From contig CACVBU010000078.1 in assembly GCA_902728285.1 (NCBI GenBank), positions 113,438-177,437 of the forward strand: a stretch of DNA of 64,000 nucleotides. Direction: 5' to 3'. A model generated the notes under the pieces. That model saw only the letters and a list, made by a program, of their open reading frames with translations. It made no database searches and was not told the DNA's origin. Positions 36,001 to 48,000 of the stretch are shown piece after piece (positions within the stretch are counted from its first letter, which is position 1; every line of letters starts with the position of its first letter). The DNA comes from Clytia hemisphaerica (taxonomy: Eukaryota; Cnidaria; Hydrozoa; Leptothecata; Clytiidae). Both the position numbers and the translations under genes were made by a program.

Positions 36001-39000
36001 TAAGAATTTTAGTTTGACTTGTGTGATATTTCGCAATTTTTACTGAGAATTTTTTTTATAACTAGCACTGCGGGAAACTTTCTCGCAATTATTTGTGTTA
36101 TTGATTAAAGATTTATTCCAAAAAATAATATTGATTAATCTATTTTCATCACTTTGATTTATATTGTATTTTGTTAGGGAAAGGTTCCTTTTAAAAAGCT
36201 TAAAGTCGGCAAAATACTAAAGGAATAAGGGGAGGAAAAAGAAACAGCTAGAAGGAATTAAAATATCGTAAAGAATAGGAAAAATGACAAAAAGTAGACC
36301 CTAATCAAATACATTTTTTGAAAACACTTAAATTTTGCGCCTCGCCCACTAGCAAATTTGATGCCTAAAAAGAGACCATACTATACGACATGTCCCATTT
36401 AACCCTCTCTTCTGCTATCCAACCACCCCAGGGACGACGTTGGACGGAATTTAAAATCTTTCATTTTTAAAGAAAATTATTTCAATTTTAATAGGATTAA
36501 TAAGACAGACATTGGAACGTGCCATGACACTCATAAGATTCGGCCTCGCGTGAGCATCGCTCCTCCAGTGTCATTCGAGGTTCATGGTATACGCCATGAC
36601 TTAGCAGCTTGTGCCTGTCAAGTCGCAGGTCTGTCAGCTCCATGATTCCTACTCCTTCGGGGGGAGAATCTATCGCAAATTCTTTTTCCGTCAGCGGACG
36701 CAGACCTGATTTAGGCGGCCGAAGACCTGAATTAATGGCCGAAGACCTGAATTAACGGCCGAAGACCTGAATTAACGGTCGAAGACCTTTTTCAACGGCC
36801 GAAGACCTGATTTAGCAAGTCGCCGGCCAAATACCTGATACCCGGAGGGCTCATATTTATCTATCAATCTATTTTAATAGGAGTTGTGTTTGAAGCTTAT
36901 TCCATCCTCCGGCAACGATTCGATTGATGATTTGGATAGCAGTCAAGATATGCTTCTGGATTGGTTGGAAAAACACCTCCTCGCTAACAGCATCTTGGAT
37001 TGTGTAAAAAACCTCTTCTTAGAAACTTGGTCTGAAAAGACACTATCTTCTTATAAAGGTATTACAATAAACGTTATTTCATAAGAACAAGTTAAGAACA
37101 TTTTTGCAGACTCTTTATAACACCCATTCCCTTAGGACATTGCATAAAAATACTCACAACATGGCGAAAATAGACATTTTCAGAACATTTTAAGAACTTC
37201 TTTTAGTCTTGGAACCCCCCTTGAAACTCAAATAGCTAAGAACACCCGTAGGTTTCAAAAACCTTTGATGCTCTTAAAAGAAGAAAAAAATTTTTTTTAC
37301 TGGTTGAAAAAAGACTTCAAATTAGGGGTTATGGAGAAAATTCAGAAGTAAATAAGGAGGCAAAGTTTGAAAAGTTGTTGGAATAATTTTTTAACTTCGC
37401 TTTTATATGAATATCCTATTTCTTAAAAAGAACCTCTGATGGAATTTGAGGAGATATGAACGGGCTACGTTTAGTTCTTATTAGCCGGTCACTATCATGC
37501 TTTGCTATTTGCGAAGGCTTTAAAAGCTAAAATTTTGAAAGTTATGGTATCCTGATGATCCAGTTTATTTCTAATACATTATTATCATTTTTGCTACTAG
37601 AATACTCATATGTGAAGAACGAGGATTTGATGCAAGCGTATATAGCATGTTTAGAATCACTACAACAAGGGAATATGAGTGCTTTCATGTTGATCAAGCC
37701 GTCCCTGGTATGTTTATATGTAAACGTTTGTTATTTATTAGAACAATCTTACAATATACAGGAAAAATCTGAGGCTCGACTTTCAAGAACCTATATTTTT
37801 CCTCTCGAAATTCATGAATGATCAATAATTATTGAATTTAATCGATGTAGTGGCATGTTAATACACTTGACATGGTTTCTGCCCCTCTCCCCCCCCTTAT
37901 AGCCTTTTAAAATAAGGGGGGATTCTTTATCAAGGGCTGCAAAAATCTATCAAAACAAGAAAAAAGGGGGGACTAGAATTTGAAAATTGTTGATTGAATT
38001 TCAGATGTCATGTCTTTGGTTTTATTAATGATAATTTTCTTTATCTAATAATATCTTCTTTCCCGTTTTCGTGCTCACAATCTCATGCCCACTTTTTTGC
38101 AGACCATGCTGTATTGAATCTTATGTACATTAGAACAACTTTTAACAGACTAAATCAAACCATAAGAACTATTATATATTATCCTCCCCAATTCGATAAC
38201 GTTTTAAGGTGTTTTGAGGGTGTAAAAAGTGAAAAATAATCTCCCCCCCCACTCAAAATGGATCGCCGGGGCCCATGAATCTGCATCCTCTCTTCCCTCT
38301 CTCTCTCTATTGTAAAAGTTTGTTTGCTGAAAGGGTAATAGTTGGTCGACATCAATGATCTTACTTGTGTTTTACTGCCTAAATTCTCTACTTGGGAAGA
38401 CCTCTTGCTCCTTGACCTTGGTTTTATTTATAAAAAGTTTTATTTGTATCATTTGATTATAGGATCCAGTTTATTTCCAATGATTTCTTTTTATTGAATT
38501 TTATTTAGTCGGATATCATTATGTACCCAATATAATGTTGATAGCATTGATATCAAACCAATCGTTGTACTTTGTTATTGTCAAACTCTAAAGATAAAAA
38601 TCTGAGGGGGGACTACTCTTTTTTTCATTTTAAGGGGCGACATTCTAACAAGGGGTACTGGTAATTTTTGTTCAATTTAAGGGGGAAGTTTTCTTTAAGG
38701 GCAAAATTGCATTTTAAGGGCGACTGAAAAAGTAGGCAGAAACCATGCTTGTCATTGCTGAAAGGTAATAAATCAATTCCACGCAGGAGAAATGTAAAAT
38801 TTTGCCTCGGCGTCTCGCACAAGTGAACTTAGCAGGCCTCTTTTTACCCAAAATCCTTTGTTAACCTCTCTTTTAACCTCCTATTCTTGATATGCGTAAG
38901 TCAAGATAACGTCATATTTTACGGTTTTTGACCTCCGTGTTTCTATTTTTAGTAACAGAGAGAGGTTAAATCCCGGCTTTTTTAGGGTGTTTCCGCTAGA

Positions 39001-42000
39001 AAAATAACTTACGCATATCAAGAATAAGACCACTTTCACGCGGTACGGATCCGTTTCTCTCCAAAGTTATTCTATTGGTTGAATTTAAGGTTTTACGTCA
39101 TTTCTCACCAATAGAATGGCTTCATTTCGTTTTGGAGCGTAACATTGTATTAACCTTTCTTATACCTTTCACAGCTGAACCGATCTACATTCATTGAAGA
39201 ATTGAGACCATGGGTAACATCGAAAGCAATCGAAGAAAACGAATTTCTCAAAGCACAAGAACAACAAATCGAATCTGAAAACTGTTTTGGTCTTTATTCC
39301 CAACAGGAGGATACCGGTGCTATTTCAGATGATAAATTATCAGATCACAAAGACATTGTTTATAATCAGAACCCTATACTAGTGGATAACGCTAGTAATA
39401 AACCTTCTCCTATACCATCTGATTTACTTATGAACAGTGCTTTAACAGCGGTCAATGATATTCAACGTGATGAGTGTCCCGAAGACTGGTATATTGACGC
39501 TAATACTGAAAGGGCTCGTTTACTTTTACGTAGAGAAACCTCTCGCAGCGAATCAAGTATTTACCACGAGGATGAGGACGGAATTAGTTCCCATACCTCT
39601 TCAAATGCATCGGATAGTTTACAAGGGTTACACAGTGATTCGACGTTGGAGAGTCACCAACGTATACAAGGAAGTGCTTCTTTTTCGCATAAGAAACGTC
39701 AACAGCAACAGCAAAGAAAAGGTATGGGTATTTATCCTCTTATTTGGTCTTATTCATGATATGCACCACTGGAGAGTCTTCTGAGAACTTTTAAAATTTT
39801 CCACCCAATACGTCACTTAAACAATAGAAAAAGTGACGTATTGGGTTGAACAAAAACAGAAAAGTTGCATAATTTCTTGAAGTCATTGCAGTGGTGCATA
39901 TCATGAATAAAGGCCCATTCCGGGGAAATGTCATCCACTATTATATTACACCCGATTGAACCTTGTGTTATCATATGGTGCATTGGTCACAACCACTGAC
40001 CTTTATATACAGGTCAGTGGTCACAACGCTTTGTAGTATCCAGTCAAATTTTGAACATGCGACTTAACTTATCGTATCGTCAGTTCTCTGGACTGGCCGT
40101 AAAAATTACGGTTCTATGCAATTTAATAAGCTGCTTTTTTACTTTTTCCAGCACTTTTTGAAAGTAAATAATTGATTCATTTGAACATAACTTTTGATCC
40201 AATTAACAAAATTATACAACAAAATTTAAGTTTTTTTTGTTCCCTTTTCCCATACAACAAAGTTTGTTCTAGAGAGGGCGTTTATTGAAAGGTAGGTGTT
40301 TATTCAAAGTTATATGGTATATTCACTCCCTGCCCCGCCGACAGCAAACCAAACAACTATCTTTATTTTTTAACCTCATGACAAAGACGGTCAAAGTCTG
40401 ACCAGACATGTAACAATGTACAATGATCTTGATGTTAAAATGCTGCTGTTTCAAAGCTGCTTTTATCAACTTTTGTTTAATCCAAGCTGGTATTAAAGTA
40501 ACGTCAAAGTAACGTGTATCTAACACCAATAACGTTGAACCAACATTGTGTGCTCTAACTTCCTAATAAATTTCTTTTGTTTCTTCCTACCTCAGGACAC
40601 AGTCGATCAAAGTCTGACCAGATAGGTATTCATCATAACCAACATCACAACACAATTAGCATGATGAATCAAATGAATATGGAACTGAGCTTGCCTGGTG
40701 TTTCACTATCATTACCTAAAGAGATGGATACCACAGGTTTGTCTGAGAAAATATTAATGTATTCTTAACTTCAGTTGAGCCAGAATCTGAGATTGTCTAT
40801 GCATCTGTCTGTCTATTCCCTCGAAAATTTGGGGGAAATAAAGAAAATGGTCCAAAATTTTGTGCTCTTGATTCCAGAACCGTCTAACTATCAATTTAAC
40901 GAATTTTCATTAATGATCTGCCACCTCTTGAGTGTCTGTTGACAATTTAAAAAAAATTTATACTTAAGATAACTATTTTATGATATAAAAAGGAAGCGCG
41001 CCTTTATGGTCGACAAAGCTGACAAGGACTAGATACGGAAATCTGAGGCATTTCGTGTCTTCTGGTTTAGCGTTGATTTTCTCCCCTGTTTCAGCCATTT
41101 TGTGGACACGCCTTCACGTGAGACACCACTCGTTTGGATGTTGCTCTCTTTGGTCCATAAGTGATGGAGCCTTGGAGTTTTTACAAGATACTTCACTAAT
41201 TGGTCATTTAAAGTGATAGAGATGACGCGTTCTTTAGAAAAAGTAATAAGATTCTTTTATTAAATCTTAACGACCAACCAAATCAAATAAGAGCTTGTAA
41301 AAACTCCAGCTTGTCCCAAGTGATGTGCAGATGTCGAATAACTTTCCAAACGTGTTTATTTCCTCCTTTTCAGACGGACTTTCTTCTTCACAACAATCTC
41401 ACAGCCCTGGTTACTATAGATACGATGATGTTCAACTCGTACCCAGACCCTATGAAGGCCAATCATTGTTCAGTTATTTGGATTCCAGAAACTATGATAC
41501 TGGTGCACAACTCGACAAGGTATGTTTTGGACTTGGAAATTAGTGCACCCGTAGTTTAACGAAATATAAAGCGGCAATTTCTCTTGCTTGCGTTGCTAAA
41601 ATCGACCTATTAGGAACGTGGACGAACTTTTAGGCCAGAGGTATTTAATGTGATATACACAAGTAAAATGAACAAGTCAATTTCGCTGAGGCTCGGCTGC
41701 TGTCATTTTTTTCATGATTTTGATCGCTTTATTAACTTTGAGGAGGCTTAAGATTAGCATTTTTTAGCCATTTGAAAAAATATGTAGGAATGAAAATACG
41801 AATTGACCACTATTGGGCCGTATGCATCGTTCTTACGAACCTAGGATCAAATGGTAGGTCTATAGATCTGATGTCGTCGATCACAGCACTTAGGTTTTTT
41901 CAATGTAGAAGTTTGAAGGATTATCACAGAACTGTTTTTCATTTAATTCCGTCAATTTTTAATTTTTATGTTTGTTTTCAGGAGAATGCACATTTCAGTA

Positions 42001-45000
42001 TATGTGAAGCTCTAATCACTGCTATCGAAGAGGTAACCTGATCACTACTTTGTCATCTTTTCCTAGTATGAAAAAAGTTCTAAATAGCCGACAATGTCTT
42101 TGACCAAATAAAACTACCACAAAAGGTGTTGGTTGACCTAGACAGCAGGACGGTGGCCATGGAAGTCGGAATCCGCTAATTGTCCAACTTTTTGCCTGTT
42201 TCTTAAAACTGCCTTTTTCTTTTATTGAAACTAAATGGTCCCAAATTGTTCTTTCAAGAAATAAAGACCTACACTTTCAGGGGTTGGTATGGTTATTGCT
42301 TGATAAACGACTATAACAGAGACAGGAATAAATAGCCTCTGTGTAGTGTATCCTCTTTTGTTCTAGCCTTTGTTCTCTGAATTTTTATCGAGTCTACTTC
42401 GTTTCTGAAAAAAGTCTAAAATCCGACTAATTTTGCACAAGCGACAAGAAAATGCGCCCCAAAAGATATCATAGGTCTTAAAGGTAGTTGTCACTATTTC
42501 TAACGATTATGCATTATATCTCAACCAACAAGAACAAGAGTAATTAAAAAGTGAAAGAAGATCGCATTGAGAAAATTTCTTGCTGGACCAGATAAATTTG
42601 ATAAAAAAAGTGAAAACTAGAAATTTAATTTTATTCATTATTTTTGACGTTTCGGTGTCTTCTTTGCACCAAGATCACATTGCTGTCAGAATTGTGTCTC
42701 CGTAACTTTATACAATCTTTCACCGATTTCAAACAGATGAGATGTCAAAGATTCGACCGCATGTCTTCTAAACGCAGACGCACTATATTAAACAACGACA
42801 ACGATCTTGCTTACGATAGTGGTTCGACGTCCGTTCTGAGTGACGTCACGGCATCTTCGGGAGCATCATCCTGTCACAACAAATCATCTGCTACGTTACC
42901 TTCCTCTTCTGATGCCCTCACTGGTAAGAGATAATGTTTTTTATTATTCGGTGGGTTTCAACAATGCTGTTAGGTTCTATTTGAATTTTTACCGAGTTTA
43001 TGTATGTGTGTTTTTCTGCGACGGAGACGGTAAGGTTCTAATTTGTCTACATCCTGACTATCTAGGACGACTGTAAATCAGCACTTTAACCGTCCTCGAT
43101 ATTGCGAGTTTATATTCCAAATCGCTTCAGACACTTTACCGTCCTCAAAAGTGCAAATACATAAACTCTCTTTTGTGGGAGGTGTCCTCGCTACGATCTA
43201 GGGCTCGCAAACGCGTGTTTCCAATAAGGTCGATGCCCTCAAAATTGCGAATCTAAGTTTTATCAAGACGGTAGTCCGTAAATACCCTGGTATAGCAAGA
43301 AATTATTTTTTCCTCCGTTTTCCTTTAGAAAATAAAGCAAGTAGCAGGTTTTCTCACATTTTCTAATTATTTAGTCACGTTGCAAAATTTTGGGGTTTCT
43401 AGTTCAAGTTCAAACTCTGCTAACATAAGTATTTAGTTGCAAATCTGACTTGCAATTCGACAAAATGCTCTATACCATATTGGTAGAGCGGTATATCAGC
43501 CAAGAATAGAAAATACCGGGTGCACCAAAAAAAAGTATACAGGTTTGTCGAGATATTGTGAGCTTCAGGATTTAATTTTTTTGTTTATTCTTTTTTTATT
43601 GTATAGAGGATGCTTTAACTTGAATTTTGAGCTATCATAATTAAAATTTGAAAAAGTAGTTCGAAAGTTATTTAAAAAAACTGACTTTTTTTCCATGTCG
43701 AAATTTCAAAAAATCATTAAAAACAGCAATCACGCTATAAGCAAAACAAAATGGCAAAAACACAATTTTATTGTTTTTTTGTTGTTATTTTTTCTTATTT
43801 ATATTTTGCCAACAGTTTCTCCATCTTATTTGCCTGTCCTGAACATTTAGGAATGGTGATATGTACTAGTTATCGCATGATTTCGAGTGCAATACGAGAA
43901 ATATTTTACGAGTTCCGATATTTTTCCGTAATATTTTTCCGAGCCTTTAGGCGAGGAAAAATATCGGTAAAATCTCGGAACGAGTAAAATATCGAGTATT
44001 GCACGAGAAGTCATGTGATAACTAATTTATTGTCGACTCAAAAAAATTGTCCTCTTTTTGTTTCAAAACTTACTTCCGCCTTCTTCTGCCTCAGTGTAGT
44101 TTCGAATGTTTTTATTCGAAAATCTAATTCCAACGTTAGATTCGAACAAAAACATTCGATAACTTCCCGCTGAAAATATTCACACAAAAACAAAACTTTT
44201 CGATCATTTTCGATCCAGAAGTTTTGTTTTGAAAAGTTGCAGATTTTTCAGAGATGCATTTGAAAGTTTCTAGATTGATAATTCAAAATGCAGATGATGT
44301 ACAGTATTGTTTCGATGAAGAAGAAACCTTCCATCATTGGATTAATCAGATTGAATTGATAACATTCAGTCTTTTTCTATTTTCTTGTTTCGATGACATA
44401 TGGCCATGGAAAAGAATAGCAGAGGTAAGGAGTCCCACGATGGAAATGTATGCTTGTAAAAATGGTTAAAGAACAACATTTTTTTCAACAGCAAAACAAT
44501 TTGGATACTTTCTTGATCATCGTCAAGCTCTTAATGTTTCGAATTTCAGAAGGAAGATGTAATGATTGTTGAGTTGAAAAGTCAAGGACCGTACGTTGTT
44601 GTCGAGAAAGAGAATTAGGAGAGAACTTTTATAAAAATCACTCGTCATTTGGTTTAATACAAGACATTACACTTCCCTTGTTATGTTATGAGAATTTTTA
44701 TTGGCAAACATTCAAGAATCTCAAGTTATTTTGTATGCATTGATAAAAAGCTGTTTGGTTACCACAAGGACAAATTTGCCAAAAGTTGAAAATATTTGGG
44801 TGGTGTTAAGTAGTTTTATAATTTCTTAGTTCATCAGATTTGATTTTAGTGTATTTTATGGAAGAACTCCAAACCAAAGTAAAAGTTAATCTGAACATAT
44901 TTTTGTTGCGTTTTTCCCTTTGATTCCCAAGTCAGTTTCTCCGAAGGTCAGTTCTTTTCGGCTGTTTTGTTTTGATTTTTCTCCCGCCCGCTTACCCAGT

Positions 45001-48000
45001 CCCCCAAAAGTCAACCCGGTCATATTTCCAGACTAAAGACATATGAAATATCGCAAATATCTCGATGCTCTCGACCAATCAAAACGCTGATATTTTTTTG
45101 GGTCGGCAATAAATCTTTTTTATTAAAGTTTTCTCACATAGCACACACATAACATCAAAACCTCCTCTCTTGGAGATTTCAAAAACTTTTTATCAGCTTT
45201 TCCAAAAATATTATCCCAATAATATAATAAGCTTGCTTTACCATATTTTTAAATTCTGTAATGAGTTTTGATGAACATAGCTGCATTTTTTGGTATTTTT
45301 ATGTGTAAAGAATAAGTGTCAAGAGAAAAGTTTGCTTGTTGTTTTTGATGATTTGTTGTTTCTTTTAAATAACTTTCGAACTACTTTTTCAAACCTAATG
45401 TATGATAGCTCAAAATTCAAGTTAGGGCATCCTCTATACGATAAAAAAAGAATGAACAAAAAATTTAAATCCTGAAGTTCACAATATCTCGACAAACCTG
45501 TATACTTTTTTTTGGTGCACCCAGTAGATAAATTTTTCTCTACTCTTGACTGATAAAAGCTTATTTTCATTCCTTCTAATATTATCATATTCCCAATCCC
45601 ATCATAGATGACGCATGTATATCCGACTCTGCATTCCCGACGATGGCTGACCAACGACGAAGTATCGGTATGTCATGGGAAAATGTGTCGGTGTCACCGA
45701 GAAGGTTGAAACGAGAAATCTCTGAAAGTGAGAAACCGGAAATCATACAGAGTGAGGAGATTCCACCCAACGATTTTTCAGCAGAAGCAGTCGCTAAATC
45801 TCTTTTGCATGTGAGTGATGCAGTATTCATGATATGCACCATTGCAGTGTCTTCTAACCCAACATATTTTTAATATAAACTACGTAAAACCAATCAATAC
45901 GTCACTTTCAACCAATCAGCTGTTAGGTCCGTGGAAGACATTGCAATCATGAATTGAGATTCTTCCGTCTGCAAAGGAAGTGTGTTTATTTGAGGTTTCT
46001 TACAAGGATTTCAATCACTAGTAATTATCTTTGGAAAAAGCTTTCAGTATTTATGGTATGCACCATTGCAATGTCTTCCACGGAACCAACAGCTGATTGG
46101 TTGCAAGTGACGTGTTGACTGATTTTACGTAGTTTACAACCAATCAGCTGTGATTCGTGATGTAATGTCAGAAGTCATTGCAGTGATGCATATCAGGAAT
46201 AATTCCCGTCTAGTTTGGATAAACACTTATACAACATCTGGTACCAACTAGAACCAATACCCCTTTTTACTATACGAATGAACTATATGAGAACATAAGG
46301 CTTACACGATCAAAATATTACTTTTCGTAGACTCTATATCACCAAATATCTTATGAGGTTGCACAAAAATACTCACATCAAGGAAATAAAGACATCTTAA
46401 GATAAAAGGTGTTTGATGTTCTCATAAATAACGTTTAGGATCAATAAAGGAAAATACCATTTCAAATGATTCTTTTCTTATTGTTTCATTATAGAAATTT
46501 CAAGGCCACAAACTTCCAGCTGCATCCGAGCTGAAATGGATCGTTTCCGAGTTGGAAGCACCACAAGAACTTCTACCCTTACCGACAGCATGGCCTATTT
46601 CGCCGGACAGTCATTTAACGGACAACCCACCTGAACGTCATGTTCAAAGTGGAATGGGAAAATCGATGCCTGTAAGTCAAAGATTTACTCAAATTTCTCC
46701 TTGAAACTGTATTCTTTAAAGAAAATATCGTGCTTTCCAAATCTTTGCGTGTTCGTGTATCGTCCGGATTATTTGTTCACTGTTATGAACGTTGAATTTC
46801 AAGCAATCAACAACATTCATGATTGTTTCTCTATGATTTTATATTTTTGTAGAGTTTATTACGTGGTAATTTCGAATGGGCACCGCCTCGATTACAGATT
46901 ATCTTTGTCCCACACCCGTTTGTAAAGTAAGTGATATCGAGACAAGAGAGTTTGTTTATCCTTAAAATACCACTATTTCCATTGAGGGTGAATTATTTAT
47001 ACCAGAAAAACAATAATTTTATGGAGTTGATTTAGTTTTATATTTTTTCACCATGTAATAAAACAATTACGTGAATATTCTTTATTTTGCTTACAATTTT
47101 TACACTCCCTTCTCACAGACCCACTGGGACACCTTCCCAATGAAAAAATTTGCCAAAATATCGTCCCCAGTGGAGAATTATACTTTAATTTTTTTCCTCG
47201 CTGAAAATTATCAGATAAGGTAATCCTCATCAAATTATTGTGCTATTTTATTGAATTGTATTGCTCGAAAACAATGGAATTAAAATCCCCAGTCATAAGA
47301 AAACATGGGAATATCGATCCCCATCGAGTTTTGGTCCGCTATTTTTAATCCCGAAGGCTGAAAAAATCCCACAGGGTCTGTGAGAAGAGGGTGTACTTTT
47401 TCAACGAATCCTTCAACCTTTACATATCATATACCGTTGCAAAGTTAATTCAGACCACTAGAATCTCTGGGGAAAATAATTAAAACAATTTTACAAAATT
47501 GAGATAAAAAATGTAGATGAAAAAATGAACTTTTTACTAATAAAAAACTCAGTGCACACTTAAAGCAAATTAAGTCCTTCAGTCAGATGCCACATTGCCA
47601 ATCAAGCATAATCAACAATCAAATCAATCGAACAAGTTTCAACGCGATTGATCGATTGAAATCTGATTATAGAATTCAATTCAAAACTGAAAAAGCCCAG
47701 ACAATTATAATACGATTCACAAAATATTTAATTATGCTATTTTGGCTTTTTTTTCAGGCGAAAAGTAATGTTACAAAGACAACATTATCGATGTGCGGGT
47801 TGTGGCTTGAAAGTATCACCAGGTATTGAAAGCGTGAGAATCTTCTAAGCTAAAATTGATTTAGAGTTCTTTCTTTGGTCCTGTTTTTCTGAAAATTAAA
47901 CTTCAACATTTCAAAGTAAACTTGGCCGTGTAGTCATCGTGATTTATCGATTTCTGTTTGTTCGGTTTTAGATTTATCGAAACGATTTCGCTACTGTGAA

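Larger units (their letters stand above)
35730..36880. other. end of RUBCN intron 1, with repeats
   Basis: AT-rich 5' flank of the nested minus-strand gene (35730-36480), then an interspersed repeat (36490-36660) and a short tandem array (36700-36840) just before exon 2. No additional exon was recognised. Confidence 0.45.
27030..37707 (+). other. RUBCN: RUBCN exons 1-3: RUN domain
   Basis: Exon 1 gives [14 protein letters not shown] and [15 protein letters not shown], matching the first RUN helices of Rubicon (vertebrate TTVEGLVS, NVWSKYGGLERL). Exon 2 has [15 protein letters not shown] and [13 protein letters not shown]. Exon 3 has [19 protein letters not shown], matching the final RUN helix. 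About 30-40 residues expected between exons 1 and 2 were not found in the 9.6-kb intron. RUN domains bind small GTPases or related trafficking partners. Confidence 0.85.
43492..45557. mobile_element. 2.07-kb TIR element in RUBCN intron 8
   Basis: Inverted arms of about 200 bp: left from TATATCAGCCAAGAATAG through GGTGCACCAAAAAAAAGTAT, right ending at 45557. The interior holds a palindromic MITE (43869-44022) and a two-exon plus-strand ORF (44252-44618) bounded by proper splice signals. No transposase is present, so it is non-autonomous. Confidence 0.75.
39175..46671 (+). other. RUBCN: RUBCN exons 4-10: central disordered and PI3K/Beclin-region segment
   Basis: Exon 4 (39175-39721) is long, Ser/Asp/Gln-rich and ends in a Gln run. 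Exon 5 has GHSRSKSDQ, similar to the vertebrate Ser-rich SHIRSHSD site. Exons 6-7 carry [12 protein letters not shown] and [17 protein letters not shown], the best-conserved central block. Exons 8-9 are Ser-rich and acidic, with [11 protein letters not shown]. Exon 10 has [27 protein letters not shown] before the Rubicon-homology domain. In vertebrates this middle part contacts Beclin-1 and VPS34 (family knowledge). Confidence 0.88.

Noticed and set aside
36490-36660. tRNA or 5S-like gene
   Set aside because: No cloverleaf or clear A/B boxes; it has a second diverged copy, so a repeat is the better call.
36700-36840. CRISPR-like array
   Set aside because: Units are contiguous tandem copies without unique spacers, in an animal intron.
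43751-43987. Phe/Tyr-rich frame inside the intron 8 element
   Set aside because: Spans a palindromic MITE arm; no domain or splice signals.
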